NCBI GenBank assembly: GCA_023436585.1
Contig: JAEZIN010000018.1
Span: 129,520 to 193,519, forward strand
Direction of reading: 5' to 3'
Length of the DNA: 64,000 nt
Origin: Bacillota bacterium
Lineage (GTDB): Bacteria > Bacillota > Clostridia > Christensenellales > Aristaeellaceae
This document shows, in pieces, positions 10,501 through 18,781 of the stretch. Position 1 is the stretch's first letter; every line of letters begins with the position of its first letter. The position numbers and the translations under genes are program-made. Under the pieces are notes generated by a model. That model worked only from the letters and a program-made list of their open reading frames with translations, made no database searches and was not told the origin of the DNA.

Positions 10501-10638
10501 TGCAACCAGCGCCTATGGAAACAACACAATTTTCCCCAGCAATAATTTTCCTCTGTTGTTGGATGAAAAAAGGAAACTGGTGCGTTGCATGAGTGACTCT
10601 AGAGTGTGTGTTGAAGCAGAAAAAGGAAGGTGGCAGGA

Positions 10639-11931
10639 ATGAGAAAGCATCTGCGGGCCGCGTTATTGATTGCGCTTCTGTTGGCGGTTTGGGCGGCAGC
10701 CCAGCCGGCGTCAGCAGGGGATTACCCGGTGGCGGTAGTCAACAGTACCAGCTCAAGCCAATCCCTAACCCTGTACGCCGCACCGAAGAAAAGTGCTGAA
10801 TCGCTTGGGCAGTACTATAACGGTGTCATCGTGGTCATAAAAGACAAAAGCAGCACTGGCTGGTGGAAGGTGGATGTCTATGGCCGTACGGGTTATATGG
10901 ATTCCAGCTTTCTTTCACCATGCGGCCTGCAAAGCGACTATGATCAAACGGTGATCGACAGCATTTCAAGTGCCATGCCCAAAGCTGTTATATCCGGGCA
11001 GCGGCCTCAGGATGGCTTGCACCTTCGGAACCGGCCATCGACAAGCGGCAGCTCCTATGGAAAATTTTACAATGGCACTTCGGTGGAAATACTGGGTGTC
11101 ATAGATAGCGGGGCATGGTACCACGTTTACTTGCCCGAAACAAAGCAGTGGGGCTTTATGCTTGCCAAGTATGTGCGTACAGCCGCAGATACCGGCTTAG
11201 GCGATAATGGCGGTACACCCGAGCCTGCTTCATCCGGCGTTTATGCGGTGATCAATAACCCCATTGCTTCCGATCGTTTGAATCTGCGGGCCAGTGCATC
11301 AAATACTTCCAGCTCCCTGGGTAAGTTTTATAACGGCACTACTGTAGAGATTCTGAACACCGGTGTTACCTGGTGCAAGGTGAAGGTGAACGGGAAGACC
11401 GGTTATATGCTGGCCAAAAATCTTCTGATGGATAGTTCGATAAAATCGTTCGTAACACTGGATATAGGAAGAACAATCAACGAGGAAGGGAATACTTCCT
11501 ACCAACCCCTATGCAGTGCGCCGTTTGCCAATGCCTCCGTCGTCCAAGTGCCTTATCACGAGGGCAACAATGCGCTGATTATCCTTGACAAGACCGGCAC
11601 TTGGTATTATGTGGAGATCAACGGTGTGAAAGGTTATTATCCCGTCAACCGGGTCACACCGGGGGTCAGAAATCCCGGCAAGAAGAACATTGCCGTGGTC
11701 ACAAGCCCCGATCTGAAAGACCGTTTGAACCTGCGGGCCTCAGCGTCTGACAAATCGCGCTCGCTGGGGAAGTATTTTGCCGGTACCCAGGCAGAGGTGC
11801 TGGAGTATAATACCACAGATGCCGCCACCAGGGAAAACACTTGGTATAAGGTTCGTGTCAACGGGCAAGTGGGTTATATGCAGGCTAAATACCTGCAGGA
11901 TATTCAGTTGGGCGAGCCCGCCAGCTGGTAG
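10639..11931 (+). CDS. Secreted protein with five bacterial SH3 repeats
   Basis: The protein (about 430 residues) starts with a cleavable signal peptide (MRKHLRAALLIALLLAVWAA, cleavage after PASA). It then consists almost only of SH3b-type modules. Five can be counted, roughly at mature residues 30-95, 115-185, 200-265, 270-345 and 355-425, with recurrent LNLRASAS, LGKFYNGT and GYMxAKxL signatures. No hydrolase domain is attached. SH3b domains bind cell-wall peptides or glycans, so a wall-bound or extracellular adaptor role is likely. The ATG is chosen over a GTG nine bases upstream because GGAAGG is correctly placed for the ATG. It is monocistronic. Confidence 0.82.
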   Translation: MRKHLRAALLIALLLAVWAAAQPASAGDYPVAVVNSTSSSQSLTLYAAPKKSAESLGQYYNGVIVVIKDKSSTGWWKVDVYGRTGYMDSSFLSPCGLQSDYDQTVIDSISSAMPKAVISGQRPQDGLHLRNRPSTSGSSYGKFYNGTSVEILGVIDSGAWYHVYLPETKQWGFMLAKYVRTAADTGLGDNGGTPEPASSGVYAVINNPIASDRLNLRASASNTSSSLGKFYNGTTVEILNTGVTWCKVKVNGKTGYMLAKNLLMDSSIKSFVTLDIGRTINEEGNTSYQPLCSAPFANASVVQVPYHEGNNALIILDKTGTWYYVEINGVKGYYPVNRVTPGVRNPGKKNIAVVTSPDLKDRLNLRASASDKSRSLGKYFAGTQAEVLEYNTTDAATRENTWYKVRVNGQVGYMQAKYLQDIQLGEPASW

Positions 11932-11951
11932 AATAGCAAGCAGTAGAAGCA

Positions 11952-11996
11952 AAAGGGCTGCCTCCAAGCGGTGGTATCGCGGTGAGGCAGCCCTTT
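11952..11996. terminator. Bidirectional terminator between SH3-repeat gene and trpB2
   Basis: A perfect 13-bp stem (AAAGGGCTGCCTC and its complement) with a 19-base loop lies between two convergent stop codons. T-rich tails are present on both strands (TTTGGTTTT and CTTTTGCTT). Confidence 0.8.
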
Positions 11997-12000
11997 GGTT

Positions 12001-13383
12001 TTACTCCTGAATCCCCGGAATCTTCGGCAGGGAGGCAAACCCCGGCTGCAAATCTTCATCGGTGGGGATATAGTCCGTCATTCTTCCCTCATTATAGGCG
12101 GCATAAGCGGTCATATCAAAATACCCCGTGCCGGTCAGGCCGAACAGGATCGTTTTTTGCTCCCCGGTCTCCCGGCAGCGGATGGCCTCGTCCATGGCCA
12201 CGCGGATGGCGTGGGCCGATTCCGGAGCGGGCAGGATGGTTTCATTCCTGGCGAAGAACACGGCGGCATCAAAGACTTTGGTCTGTTCTACGGCCCGGGC
12301 TTCATCCAGGTATCCGTCGTGGTAGAGCTTCGACAGAATCGGCGCCATGCCGTGGTAGCGAAGGCCGCCGGCATGGTTGGGCGAGGGCATGAACCCACTG
12401 CCCAGAGTATACATCTTGGCCAGAGGTGTAATGTGACCCGTGTCGCAGAAATCGTAGGCGTACTTGCCCCTGGTCATACTGGGGCACGAGGCCGGCTCCA
12501 CGGCAATGAAGCGGGGATTTGCCTTGCCCAGAATCTTGTCCTGCATGAAAGGTGCCATCAGCCCGCCCATGTTGGAGCCGCCGCCGGCGCAGCCGATGAT
12601 GATGTCGGGATATTCCTCCAGGATTTCCATGGCCTTCTTCGTTTCCAGGCCGATGATGGACTGGTGCAAGAGTACCTGGTTCAAAACCGACCCCAGCACA
12701 TAGCGGTAACCCTCGCTGGTGACCGCCGTTTCGATGGCTTCCGAAATGGCGCAGCCCAGGCTCCCGCCGCTTTCAGGATTTTGCGCAAGCATCGCCCGGC
12801 CCACATTCGTCACGTCGCTGGGGCTGGCGATGACCTTCGCGCCGAAGGTTTCCATTACATTTTTCCGGTACGGCTTTTGCTGGTAGGAGACTTTTACCAT
12901 ATACACCGTCAGGGGAAGACCGAAATAGGAGGCCGCCTCCGCCATGGCCGTGCCCCACTGGCCGGCACCGGTCTCGGTGGTGAGGCCCTTCAGGCCCTGC
13001 ATTTTGGCATAGTACACCTGTGCCAGAGCAGAATTTAACTTATGGCTGCCGGAGGTGTTGTTGCCCTCGTACTTGTAGTAGATCTTCGCAGGGGTTTGCA
13101 GCGCTTTTTCCAGATTGTACGCCCTTATGAGGGGTGAGGGCCGGTAGATACGGTAGATATCCAGAAGCTCCTCGGGGATGTCCACATACCTTGTAGTGCT
13201 GTCCATTTCCTGTTTGGCCAGCTCCTCACAAAAAACGGGGTACAGCTCTGCTGTCTGTACAGGTTTCATGGTGCCGGGGTTGAGGTAGGGCGCCGGCTGC
13301 TCCTTCATATCGGCACGAAGGTTGTACCATTGCTTGGGAATCTGCTCCTCGGTAAGGTAAAATCGGTAAGGCACCTTTTTCAT
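12001..13383 (-). CDS. trpB: Tryptophan synthase beta-like protein, TrpB2 type
   Basis: The 460-residue protein is a PLP-dependent tryptophan synthase beta chain of the longer TrpB2 class. The Schiff-base lysine is in NTSGSHKLNSA (Lys115), and the phosphate-binding glycine loop GCAGGGSNMGG lies near 290. The N-terminal extension and overall length are typical of TrpB2. It converts indole plus serine to tryptophan. No trpA or other trp gene is adjacent, so it likely salvages indole or acts apart from a TrpAB complex. The ATG used lies eight bases after AAGGAG; the long upstream frame is leader RNA, not protein. A Trp-specific T-box leader controls it. Confidence 0.92.
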   Translation of the reverse strand: MKKVPYRFYLTEEQIPKQWYNLRADMKEQPAPYLNPGTMKPVQTAELYPVFCEELAKQEMDSTTRYVDIPEELLDIYRIYRPSPLIRAYNLEKALQTPAKIYYKYEGNNTSGSHKLNSALAQVYYAKMQGLKGLTTETGAGQWGTAMAEAASYFGLPLTVYMVKVSYQQKPYRKNVMETFGAKVIASPSDVTNVGRAMLAQNPESGGSLGCAISEAIETAVTSEGYRYVLGSVLNQVLLHQSIIGLETKKAMEILEEYPDIIIGCAGGGSNMGGLMAPFMQDKILGKANPRFIAVEPASCPSMTRGKYAYDFCDTGHITPLAKMYTLGSGFMPSPNHAGGLRYHGMAPILSKLYHDGYLDEARAVEQTKVFDAAVFFARNETILPAPESAHAIRVAMDEAIRCRETGEQKTILFGLTGTGYFDMTAYAAYNEGRMTDYIPTDEDLQPGFASLPKIPGIQE

Positions 13384-13465
13384 GTTCATTTCTCCTTCAC
13401 TTATTTTTTCCGCAACGCGGTTTGTACGGCTATGGCAGCGCGAATGGTTAGGATCAGCCAAAGGG

Positions 13466-13735
13466 TATAAAAAAATGCCCTTGTCCCCCGTAAGGGACAA
13501 GAGCATGAACTCCTGTGGTACCACCCAATTTGGCTTAACGCCCACTCACTCCATATACTGACATATATGCTCCCTTTATAACGGGTGGAGTTCCCGTCAG
13601 GTACTACTCGTTGCCTTTCGCCCTGCCCTCATAAGTCCATTCGGCACAGCTTCCTTTGCCGCAATTCCACCGCCTGCGGCTCTCTTTAAAAGGCTCTCCG
13701 TGCGTACTCGTCTTACTCAACGGTTTGTATGCTGT
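13466..13735 (-). promoter_or_regulatory. T-box leader (tryptophan specifier) of trpB2
   Basis: Read on the minus strand, this leader has the elements of a T-box riboswitch. A stem I start, AGAGAGCCGC, pairs with GCGGC. The specifier loop reads GAA-UGG-AC followed by UUAUGAG, so the specifier codon is UGG (Trp) at 13639-13637. The T-box sequence GGGUGGUACCACAGGAG (around 13511-13527) is present. A terminator made of AUGCUCUUGUCCC and GGGGGACAAGGGCAU with a seven-U run ends at 13469. Uncharged tRNA-Trp should pair with the specifier and T-box and block the terminator, raising trpB2 expression when tryptophan is short. Confidence 0.93.
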
Positions 13736-13742
13736 TGCACGC

Positions 13743-13771
13743 ATTATACGCGCCGCATTTTTAATTGTCAA
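13743..13771 (-). promoter_or_regulatory. Consensus sigma-A promoter of the trpB2 leader
   Basis: The minus strand shows TTGACA, 17 bases, TATAAT: both hexamers are perfect. It is placed just before the T-box leader, so initiation is strong and control rests on the leader. Confidence 0.88.
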
Positions 13772-13814
13772 GCATTATTTGAAACATTTCCCAGCCATAC
13801 GGCTATGGCTTGCC

Positions 13815-14918
13815 TTATCCCACAATACCCGGCATGCCGCCCCGGCCCATCTGTGCGCGGCGCTGGAATTTTGTCGCCAGCTCCACCCGGCTATGCCTGT
13901 CGCTGCTTTTTTCAAAGGCGGTCAAAATCTCCAGCACATGCAGCGTTTGTTGATAGTCGGCCCGGAATGGGCGGTTGTTGAGGAGTGCGTTGGCCATGTC
14001 CGCGAGCCCTAAGGCGCGGCTGTTTTCCTTGTAGTCGTACAAAAGGGGCACTTCCTTCACCGTGCGGTCCTCCGGCGTGAACAGGGAGACAGGCCCGCCA
14101 AAGGTGTTGGGGTCGGGCACAAACAACGTGCCCCTTGTGCCGTACACTTCCAAACGCGCCTGGCTGGGGTAGAACACATCAAAGGTGGTGAATATGGTCC
14201 CCACGGCCCCGTTGTCAAACTCCATCATGCCGGTAACGAAGGTAGGCACATCCACATCCACGATTTGCCCCCGTTTGGGCGCGCTGGTGACCAGCCTTTG
14301 TGGGAAGGTGGATTTGGTGACCCCGGTCACGGCCTTGACTCCGCCGACCAGGTTGGTAAGAGCGGTCACATAGTACGGTCCCATATCCATCATGGGCCCG
14401 CCGCCCCGCTTGTAGTAAAACTCGGGGTCCGGATGCCAGCTTTCATGGCCGCGGCAGATCATGAACGCCGCGGCGCCCACCACATCGCCGATGACGCCGT
14501 CGTCAATGAGCCGGCGGCAGGTTTGAATCCCGGCGCCAAGGAACGTATCCGGCGCGCCGCCCAGCATCAGGCCCTTTTCCTGTGCCAGCTTCACCAGCGT
14601 TTTGCCTTCCTCAAAGTCTGCGCCCAGGGGCTTTTCGCTGTACACATGCTTCCCGGCCAGCAGGGCTGCCCTGGTTACTTCAAAGTGCTCATTTGGCCGG
14701 GTTAGGTTCAAAACGATTTCCACCTCAGGATCAGCAAAGGCATCGTGCATGGTTTCATACAGCTTGGGCACATGGTATTCCGCCTGCGCCTTTTCGGCCC
14801 GTTCCCGTACCAAATCGCAAACGCCGATGAGCTCAAGCTCATGAAAGGTCTCGGTGATATTTTTAAGGTAAATCCCGCTGATGGCGCCTACGCCGATCAT
14901 TGCCACCTTCACTGCCAT
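13815..14918 (-). CDS. Gfo/Idh/MocA family oxidoreductase
   Basis: The 367-residue protein opens with the NAD(P)-binding loop VAMIGVGAISG and contains the family's EKPLG segment near residue 95, whose lysine helps bind cofactor and substrate. The C-terminal alpha/beta domain includes GGGPMMDMGPYYV, typical of family members acting on sugars and inositols. It starts 12 bases after the sugar isomerase-like gene, with AAGGAGG, forming a two-gene operon. Likely role: oxidation or epimerisation of a sugar or cyclitol in the cytoplasm. The exact substrate is unknown. Confidence 0.88.
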   Translation of the reverse strand: MAVKVAMIGVGAISGIYLKNITETFHELELIGVCDLVRERAEKAQAEYHVPKLYETMHDAFADPEVEIVLNLTRPNEHFEVTRAALLAGKHVYSEKPLGADFEEGKTLVKLAQEKGLMLGGAPDTFLGAGIQTCRRLIDDGVIGDVVGAAAFMICRGHESWHPDPEFYYKRGGGPMMDMGPYYVTALTNLVGGVKAVTGVTKSTFPQRLVTSAPKRGQIVDVDVPTFVTGMMEFDNGAVGTIFTTFDVFYPSQARLEVYGTRGTLFVPDPNTFGGPVSLFTPEDRTVKEVPLLYDYKENSRALGLADMANALLNNRPFRADYQQTLHVLEILTAFEKSSDRHSRVELATKFQRRAQMGRGGMPGIVG

Positions 14919-14930
14919 ACGATATCCTCC

Positions 14931-15752
14931 TTACAGGCCCAGCACGTTGTGCAGATATTCCCTGGAAACCATGGCCGCGTGGTAGTTGCATACCGGCGGA
15001 TTGTCCAGCTCCACGCAGAGTACGCCGTCATAGCCGCCGTTTCTAAGCGCCTGAACAACGCCTTTAAAGTCCACCGTGCCCATGCCCAGGGGCAAAAAGC
15101 GCGCCATCTGCCTTTGGGCAAAAACCCCAGCAGCATCCGGGTCGACATCCTTCAAATGCATATAGGCGATGCGGGGCACAAAGCGCTTCACAGCCTCCAC
15201 CGCGTCCATATGCGCGATGGTGGTATGGGCCGTATCCAAGCACAGGCCCACATATTCGGGATTCGTCATGGAAAGGAACAGTTCAATCTGCTCCTGGCTG
15301 AAAATGGCCGTCTGAGCATGTGGATGGAAGCAGGCAACCAGGCCGTTTTCCTTGCACAATTTGCCGATGCGGTCGGAAAGCCGCGCGTAAGCCGCGATCT
15401 TTTCCCTGTCGGCCGGCCGCTCAAAAGGCGCGTCATGCCACATGGTGCCCTGCAGGTTCATGTAGGTTGCGCCGAGCTTTTTCATAAAGTCCACGTAAAA
15501 CACGGCGTTTTCATAATCCTTTTCCGCGTCGTCGGAATAGTGCAGATAGAGGTTGGCCATCTCCAGGTGGTACTTGTCCAAAAGGGCCTTGATGGCCGCC
15601 GCGTCGTTGTCAAAATACTTGGCGATAAAGGCGAAATTCTCCACCGCCTGATACCCCAAATGGGAAGCTTCCTTCAGGAATTGCTCGAACTCGTACTGAT
15701 AGTTGTCCTTGTGATGAACAAGCCAGGTCCAGCCGGTATAGGCGATCTTCAT
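14931..15752 (-). CDS. Sugar phosphate isomerase/epimerase (xylose isomerase-like TIM barrel)
   Basis: The protein (273 residues from the chosen ATG) is an AP endonuclease 2/xylose isomerase-like TIM barrel. Recognisable elements are GYQAVENF in an early strand, HPHAQTA, GLCLDTAHT with metal-binding Asp/His, HLKDVD, and the terminal CVELDNP. Such enzymes isomerise or epimerise keto sugars or inosose intermediates and are commonly paired with Gfo/Idh dehydrogenases, as here. An upstream in-frame ATG eight codons earlier is possible; neither start has a strong Shine-Dalgarno. It is transcribed divergently from the AraC regulator, which probably controls the pair. Confidence 0.85.
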   Translation of the reverse strand: MKIAYTGWTWLVHHKDNYQYEFEQFLKEASHLGYQAVENFAFIAKYFDNDAAAIKALLDKYHLEMANLYLHYSDDAEKDYENAVFYVDFMKKLGATYMNLQGTMWHDAPFERPADREKIAAYARLSDRIGKLCKENGLVACFHPHAQTAIFSQEQIELFLSMTNPEYVGLCLDTAHTTIAHMDAVEAVKRFVPRIAYMHLKDVDPDAAGVFAQRQMARFLPLGMGTVDFKGVVQALRNGGYDGVLCVELDNPPVCNYHAAMVSREYLHNVLGL

Positions 15753-15929
15753 GGCAATGCCCCGCTTTCCAAACATATTGCGTTATTCATCCAATGCCGC
15801 TTGATGATATCATAGCATACCGCTCCCCTGGGAAGAAAGACAAAATACATCAACTCACTGTCAAAAGTAGTGCTCTTTGCCGGAAGCTGTACGCGTCTTA
15901 TATCTTGCTTTGAATATACAGGACATGAT

Positions 15930-16772
15930 ATGATAATGCCAAAGGAACAGCCGGACCGGAGGCGCTTAAATATTGTGAGCAGCAGTGCATTCTTTGAAAT
16001 CAACAGGCAGTCGCTTCGCGTATATTACGGGCAGAATTTAACCTTCTACCCTCATTTCCATCCGGGGTTGGAGCTGTTTTATTGCCTGCAGGGACAGACA
16101 AAAGTTGTGGTGGAGGATAAGGAAAAAATACTGCAGCCCGGTGAAATGGCCGTAGCCTGGCCCAACCATGTGCACAGCTATACGGCTATCGGTGAAACCA
16201 GGCATATCATTGCCATCGTGGACCTGAACCAAATCCACGAGTATGCCGCTTTGATCACCCAGCACAGTTGCCTTGACTTCTTCCTTGGGAAGGAAGATGT
16301 CCATCCCGACATATTGCATTGCATGGACACTTTGGCCCGGAACGGCAATATGGGTGAGCAGCTTCGCCGAGCCTATGTTGGCGTCATGGCCGGCAGACTT
16401 CTTATGCAGCTTCCTCTGGAAGAAAAGAAACGCCCCCTTGCCCACGATTCCCTGCGGGATCTGATCACCTACATCGACGCCCATATCGCGGAGCCCATTT
16501 CCCTGCAAATGCTGTCCAAGGAGCTGTATCTGAACAAGTATTATATCTCAAAGCTTTTTTCCCAGCGCATCGGCTGCAGCCTGAGGACATACGTCAACGC
16601 CATCCGCATCGACAGGGCCTGCAGCATGTTGGCCGATCCGGACGCAGGTATCCCCGCGATTGTGGAGGCCTGCGGCTTTGAGAGCGAGCGCACCTTTTAC
16701 CGCGCCTTCAGGGCACAGCGGGGCGTGACCCCCAAGGCATTCCGGGAGCAGGCTTCCCATGCAAGGCAATGA
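15930..16772 (+). CDS. AraC family transcriptional regulator with cupin sensor domain
   Basis: The 280-residue protein has an N-terminal cupin-type sensor (YPHFHPGLELFYCLQG, then LQPGEMAVAWPNHVHSY). A C-terminal AraC helix-turn-helix pair covers about the last 100 residues (SLQMLSKELYLNKYYISKLF, ending VEACGFESERTFYRAFRAQRGVTPKAFRE). The ATG follows ACAGGA. Position and divergent orientation make the isomerase/oxidoreductase operon its likely target. It probably senses a sugar related to their substrate. Its stop codon lies about 30 bases before the frameshifted membrane-protein gene, so both may share a transcript. Confidence 0.88.
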   Translation: MIMPKEQPDRRRLNIVSSSAFFEINRQSLRVYYGQNLTFYPHFHPGLELFYCLQGQTKVVVEDKEKILQPGEMAVAWPNHVHSYTAIGETRHIIAIVDLNQIHEYAALITQHSCLDFFLGKEDVHPDILHCMDTLARNGNMGEQLRRAYVGVMAGRLLMQLPLEEKKRPLAHDSLRDLITYIDAHIAEPISLQMLSKELYLNKYYISKLFSQRIGCSLRTYVNAIRIDRACSMLADPDAGIPAIVEACGFESERTFYRAFRAQRGVTPKAFREQASHARQ

Positions 16773-16805
16773 AATCATCCATGTGGACAAAGGGAGTGAG
16801 ACATC

Positions 16806-17746
16806 ATGGAAAAGAAGCGCACATCCCCCTACCCTATCCTTCTCACCCTGATACTGCTTGCCTGCGCATACCCCGTCTACATGGGTATCGCCACATTGAT
16901 TTCGTTTTTGCAAAACGGGCCATACACGCGTCCGCCTATCCCCGGTACGTCATCCCCTACGCGCCTTTGTCCTTTGCGCTGATCATCGCCGCGGCTTTTC
17001 TGCCGTCCTTCCTGAAACGCTTCCGCCGCCATGGGCTTTTGCTTTTGTCCCTCCTGGGCGTTATCCTGTTTTTTGCCTTTGAGTTTGGTCTGGAAAGCAT
17101 GCAGGTAAAGGAAGGTGCGAGTTCCCTCTCCCTGGATGCCTGGCAGTACAGCCTTTGCATCGCCACGCCGGAGGTTTTGCGGGCGCTGGGAGAGCCGATT
17201 TTCGCCCAGGGCAACCCCGCTTTCAAGCTTCATTTTTACTTCATCGCGCTGGTGATCCTGCTTTGTGTCCTTCACACAGCCTACGGCTTTATGAAAATGC
17301 ACCAGGAAGAAAGCAGCAAAAAGAAAAAGCCGCTTGTCCTGCAGCTTGTATCCCTTCTTGTATTGATAGGGCTTTGCATCCTGGCCTGCTTCACCGCTTT
17401 TTTCAGAAACGGCACCTTGAATGTATCGCCGCTGTCCGCCGCGCTGATGATCACATTCTTCCTGGCCTTTGGCATCGCCTGCGGCACTTATTTGGGCTGC
17501 CTTACGTATGGCAAGAAAAAAGGGCTTGCGCTATTCGCGCCTGCCCTTGCCGCTTCGGCGGCAGCATGCATGATGTATCTTGGCGAACTGGTATTAACTG
17601 GCGGCAAGCTGTTCACGTTCGGACGGGGATTTTTCTTTGAGCCCCTTTTCACAACGGCCTTCGCGCCTGTTGACCTTGCCGTCATATTGTTTTCTGGTGC
17701 TGCCACATACCTGATCCTGCGCTCTGTCCGGGAAAAGCCGCTATGA
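16806..17746 (+). pseudogene. Frameshifted multi-pass membrane protein gene
   Basis: Two frames together encode one membrane protein. The first starts at an ATG with GGGAG at good spacing and encodes a charged N-terminus plus a hydrophobic helix (MEKKRTSPYPILLTLILLAC, then VYMGIATLISFLQNG). It then stops at 16980-16982. The rest continues in another frame with about seven membrane helices to the stop at 17746. The switch needs one missing base, plausibly in the GGG run at 16917-16919 or the T5/A4 runs just before. It may be a real pseudogene or a sequencing/assembly error. An uninterrupted frame from 16769 exists but has an implausible, non-hydrophobic N-terminus. The family is not recognised. 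Confidence 0.65.
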
Positions 17747-17750
17747 ATTC

Positions 17751-18554
17751 TTACCCGATATCGATCCCCGGATAATAGCAAGTGGTTCTTATAAATCTCG
17801 CCCCAAAACTGCGCGCCATGGCGCACTGGGCGGCGCTGCGGCGCAGTACCAGCGCTTCCGCCTGGGTGACGCCCTCGTCCCGAAGCATATGCAGCGCCCT
17901 GGTTAAAAGCGCCTTGCCCAATCCGGCCCGCCTGTAATTGGTGCGGACATACAGGGCGGCCAGCGCAACCCTGTCCCCGGTGCCGGACAGGAGCACCTCG
18001 CCCATGGGCTCGTCGTTTCTGTAAATGCCCAGCGCCAGAAAATGCGGCCGCTGCATGCATTGGCCCAAGGCATTCAAATCCAGAGGCGCGATGCGGCTCA
18101 GGTTCAGCCGGTTCAGCAGCGCCTGCTGCTCAAACTCGTTGCGCATGGGGATATTGGCCACGGTGCAGCCCATGGGGATCGTGTCGCTGCCCTCAGGAAT
18201 GGGAAAGCGCACCAGGTCCTCCGCGTCGTCCAGCAAAAAGCCGTTGCCCAGGTAAAACTCCATGCTTCTGGCGTCTTCCACGGAAAGCTGTGTGTAAAGC
18301 CTGGTGGGTACATAGGGGTTTTGCGCCCGAAGCTGGCTGACACGGGCCAGCAATGCGCCAAAGAGCATATATTGGCAGGAAGGCGGCGCTTCCAGCTGCA
18401 AATAAAGGTGCATGGGCCGCTGCGGAAACATGTCCGGCTGATAAAAGGGCATCACATAACCGGTGCCCTGCTGGATATCCATGTCATCCATCACGAAGAA
18501 CACGTTCTCCGACGGCAGGCCCTGATATACTCCTAACGGATGATATACGCGCAT
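17751..18554 (-). CDS. GNAT family N-acetyltransferase
   Basis: The protein (267 residues) is larger than a single GNAT domain. The C-terminal third carries the acetyl-CoA site: LAALYVRTNYRRAGLGKALL, with the R-x-x-G-x-G/A loop. The N-terminal half (SVEDARSMEFYLGNGF) looks like a degenerate second GNAT copy, so this may be a tandem GNAT. The ATG is chosen for AAAGG nine bases upstream; a further ATG three codons earlier sits too close to that site. It ends next to the frameshifted membrane-protein gene in convergent orientation. The acceptor substrate is unknown. Confidence 0.8.
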   Translation of the reverse strand: MRVYHPLGVYQGLPSENVFFVMDDMDIQQGTGYVMPFYQPDMFPQRPMHLYLQLEAPPSCQYMLFGALLARVSQLRAQNPYVPTRLYTQLSVEDARSMEFYLGNGFLLDDAEDLVRFPIPEGSDTIPMGCTVANIPMRNEFEQQALLNRLNLSRIAPLDLNALGQCMQRPHFLALGIYRNDEPMGEVLLSGTGDRVALAALYVRTNYRRAGLGKALLTRALHMLRDEGVTQAEALVLRRSAAQCAMARSFGARFIRTTCYYPGIDIG

Positions 18555-18612
18555 CGCGTCCATCCTTTCAAACTTCTGCGTTTTTCGCGGCCAAAGGCGC
18601 GCAGTACGTTTT

Positions 18613-18641
18613 ATTGTACCCCAGCTTGAGGAAATCTGCAA
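18613..18641 (-). promoter_or_regulatory. Sigma-A promoter of the GNAT gene
   Basis: On the minus strand TTGCAG, 17 bases and TACAAT lie about 60 bases before the GNAT start codon. Confidence 0.65.
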
Positions 18642-18731
18642 GCAAAAATAGGTATTTGCGCATGTCTTGACATATACATTTATATTCTTTCCGCAGGCAG
18701 CATCGACAGATGTCGAACCGGCCCGCCACCC

Positions 18732-18769
18732 ATAAGAAAAGAAGCGCGAGAATGCGCTTCTTTTCTTAT
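18732..18769 (-). terminator. Intrinsic terminator after the GH5 gene
   Basis: A perfect 16-bp stem (ATAAGAAAAGAAGCGC and its complement) with a 6-base loop begins 12 bases after the GH5 stop codon. It ends the binding-protein/permease/GH5 transcription unit. Confidence 0.85.
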
Positions 18770-18781
18770 GCAGGCCGCTGG

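Larger units (their letters stand above)
10351..10638. other. Intergenic region holding two hairpins
   Basis: No gene was seen. A perfect 12-bp inverted repeat occupies 10367-10404, and a terminator-like hairpin follows at 10462-10500. The remaining roughly 130 bases before the SH3-repeat gene presumably hold its promoter, but no convincing -35/-10 pair was found. Confidence 0.6.

Noticed and set aside
11995..13038. Long plus-strand ORF (347 codons) antisense to trpB2
   Set aside because: It mirrors a certain gene in a GC-rich region; its product is rich in His/Gly/Arg with no domain, as expected of a shadow frame.
13384..13545. 54-residue N-terminal extension of TrpB2
   Set aside because: It reads through the T-box terminator; the ATG after AAGGAG gives the normal TrpB2 N-terminus.
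14745..15815. 356-codon plus-strand ORF antisense to the sugar isomerase
   Set aside because: It crosses two minus-strand genes with clear families and has no recognisable motif or ribosome binding site.
16769..16960. Alternative start of the membrane protein overlapping the AraC stop codon
   Set aside because: The N-terminus in this frame is not hydrophobic and looks random, while the other frame gives a typical membrane helix with a good ribosome binding site; retained only as a caveat.
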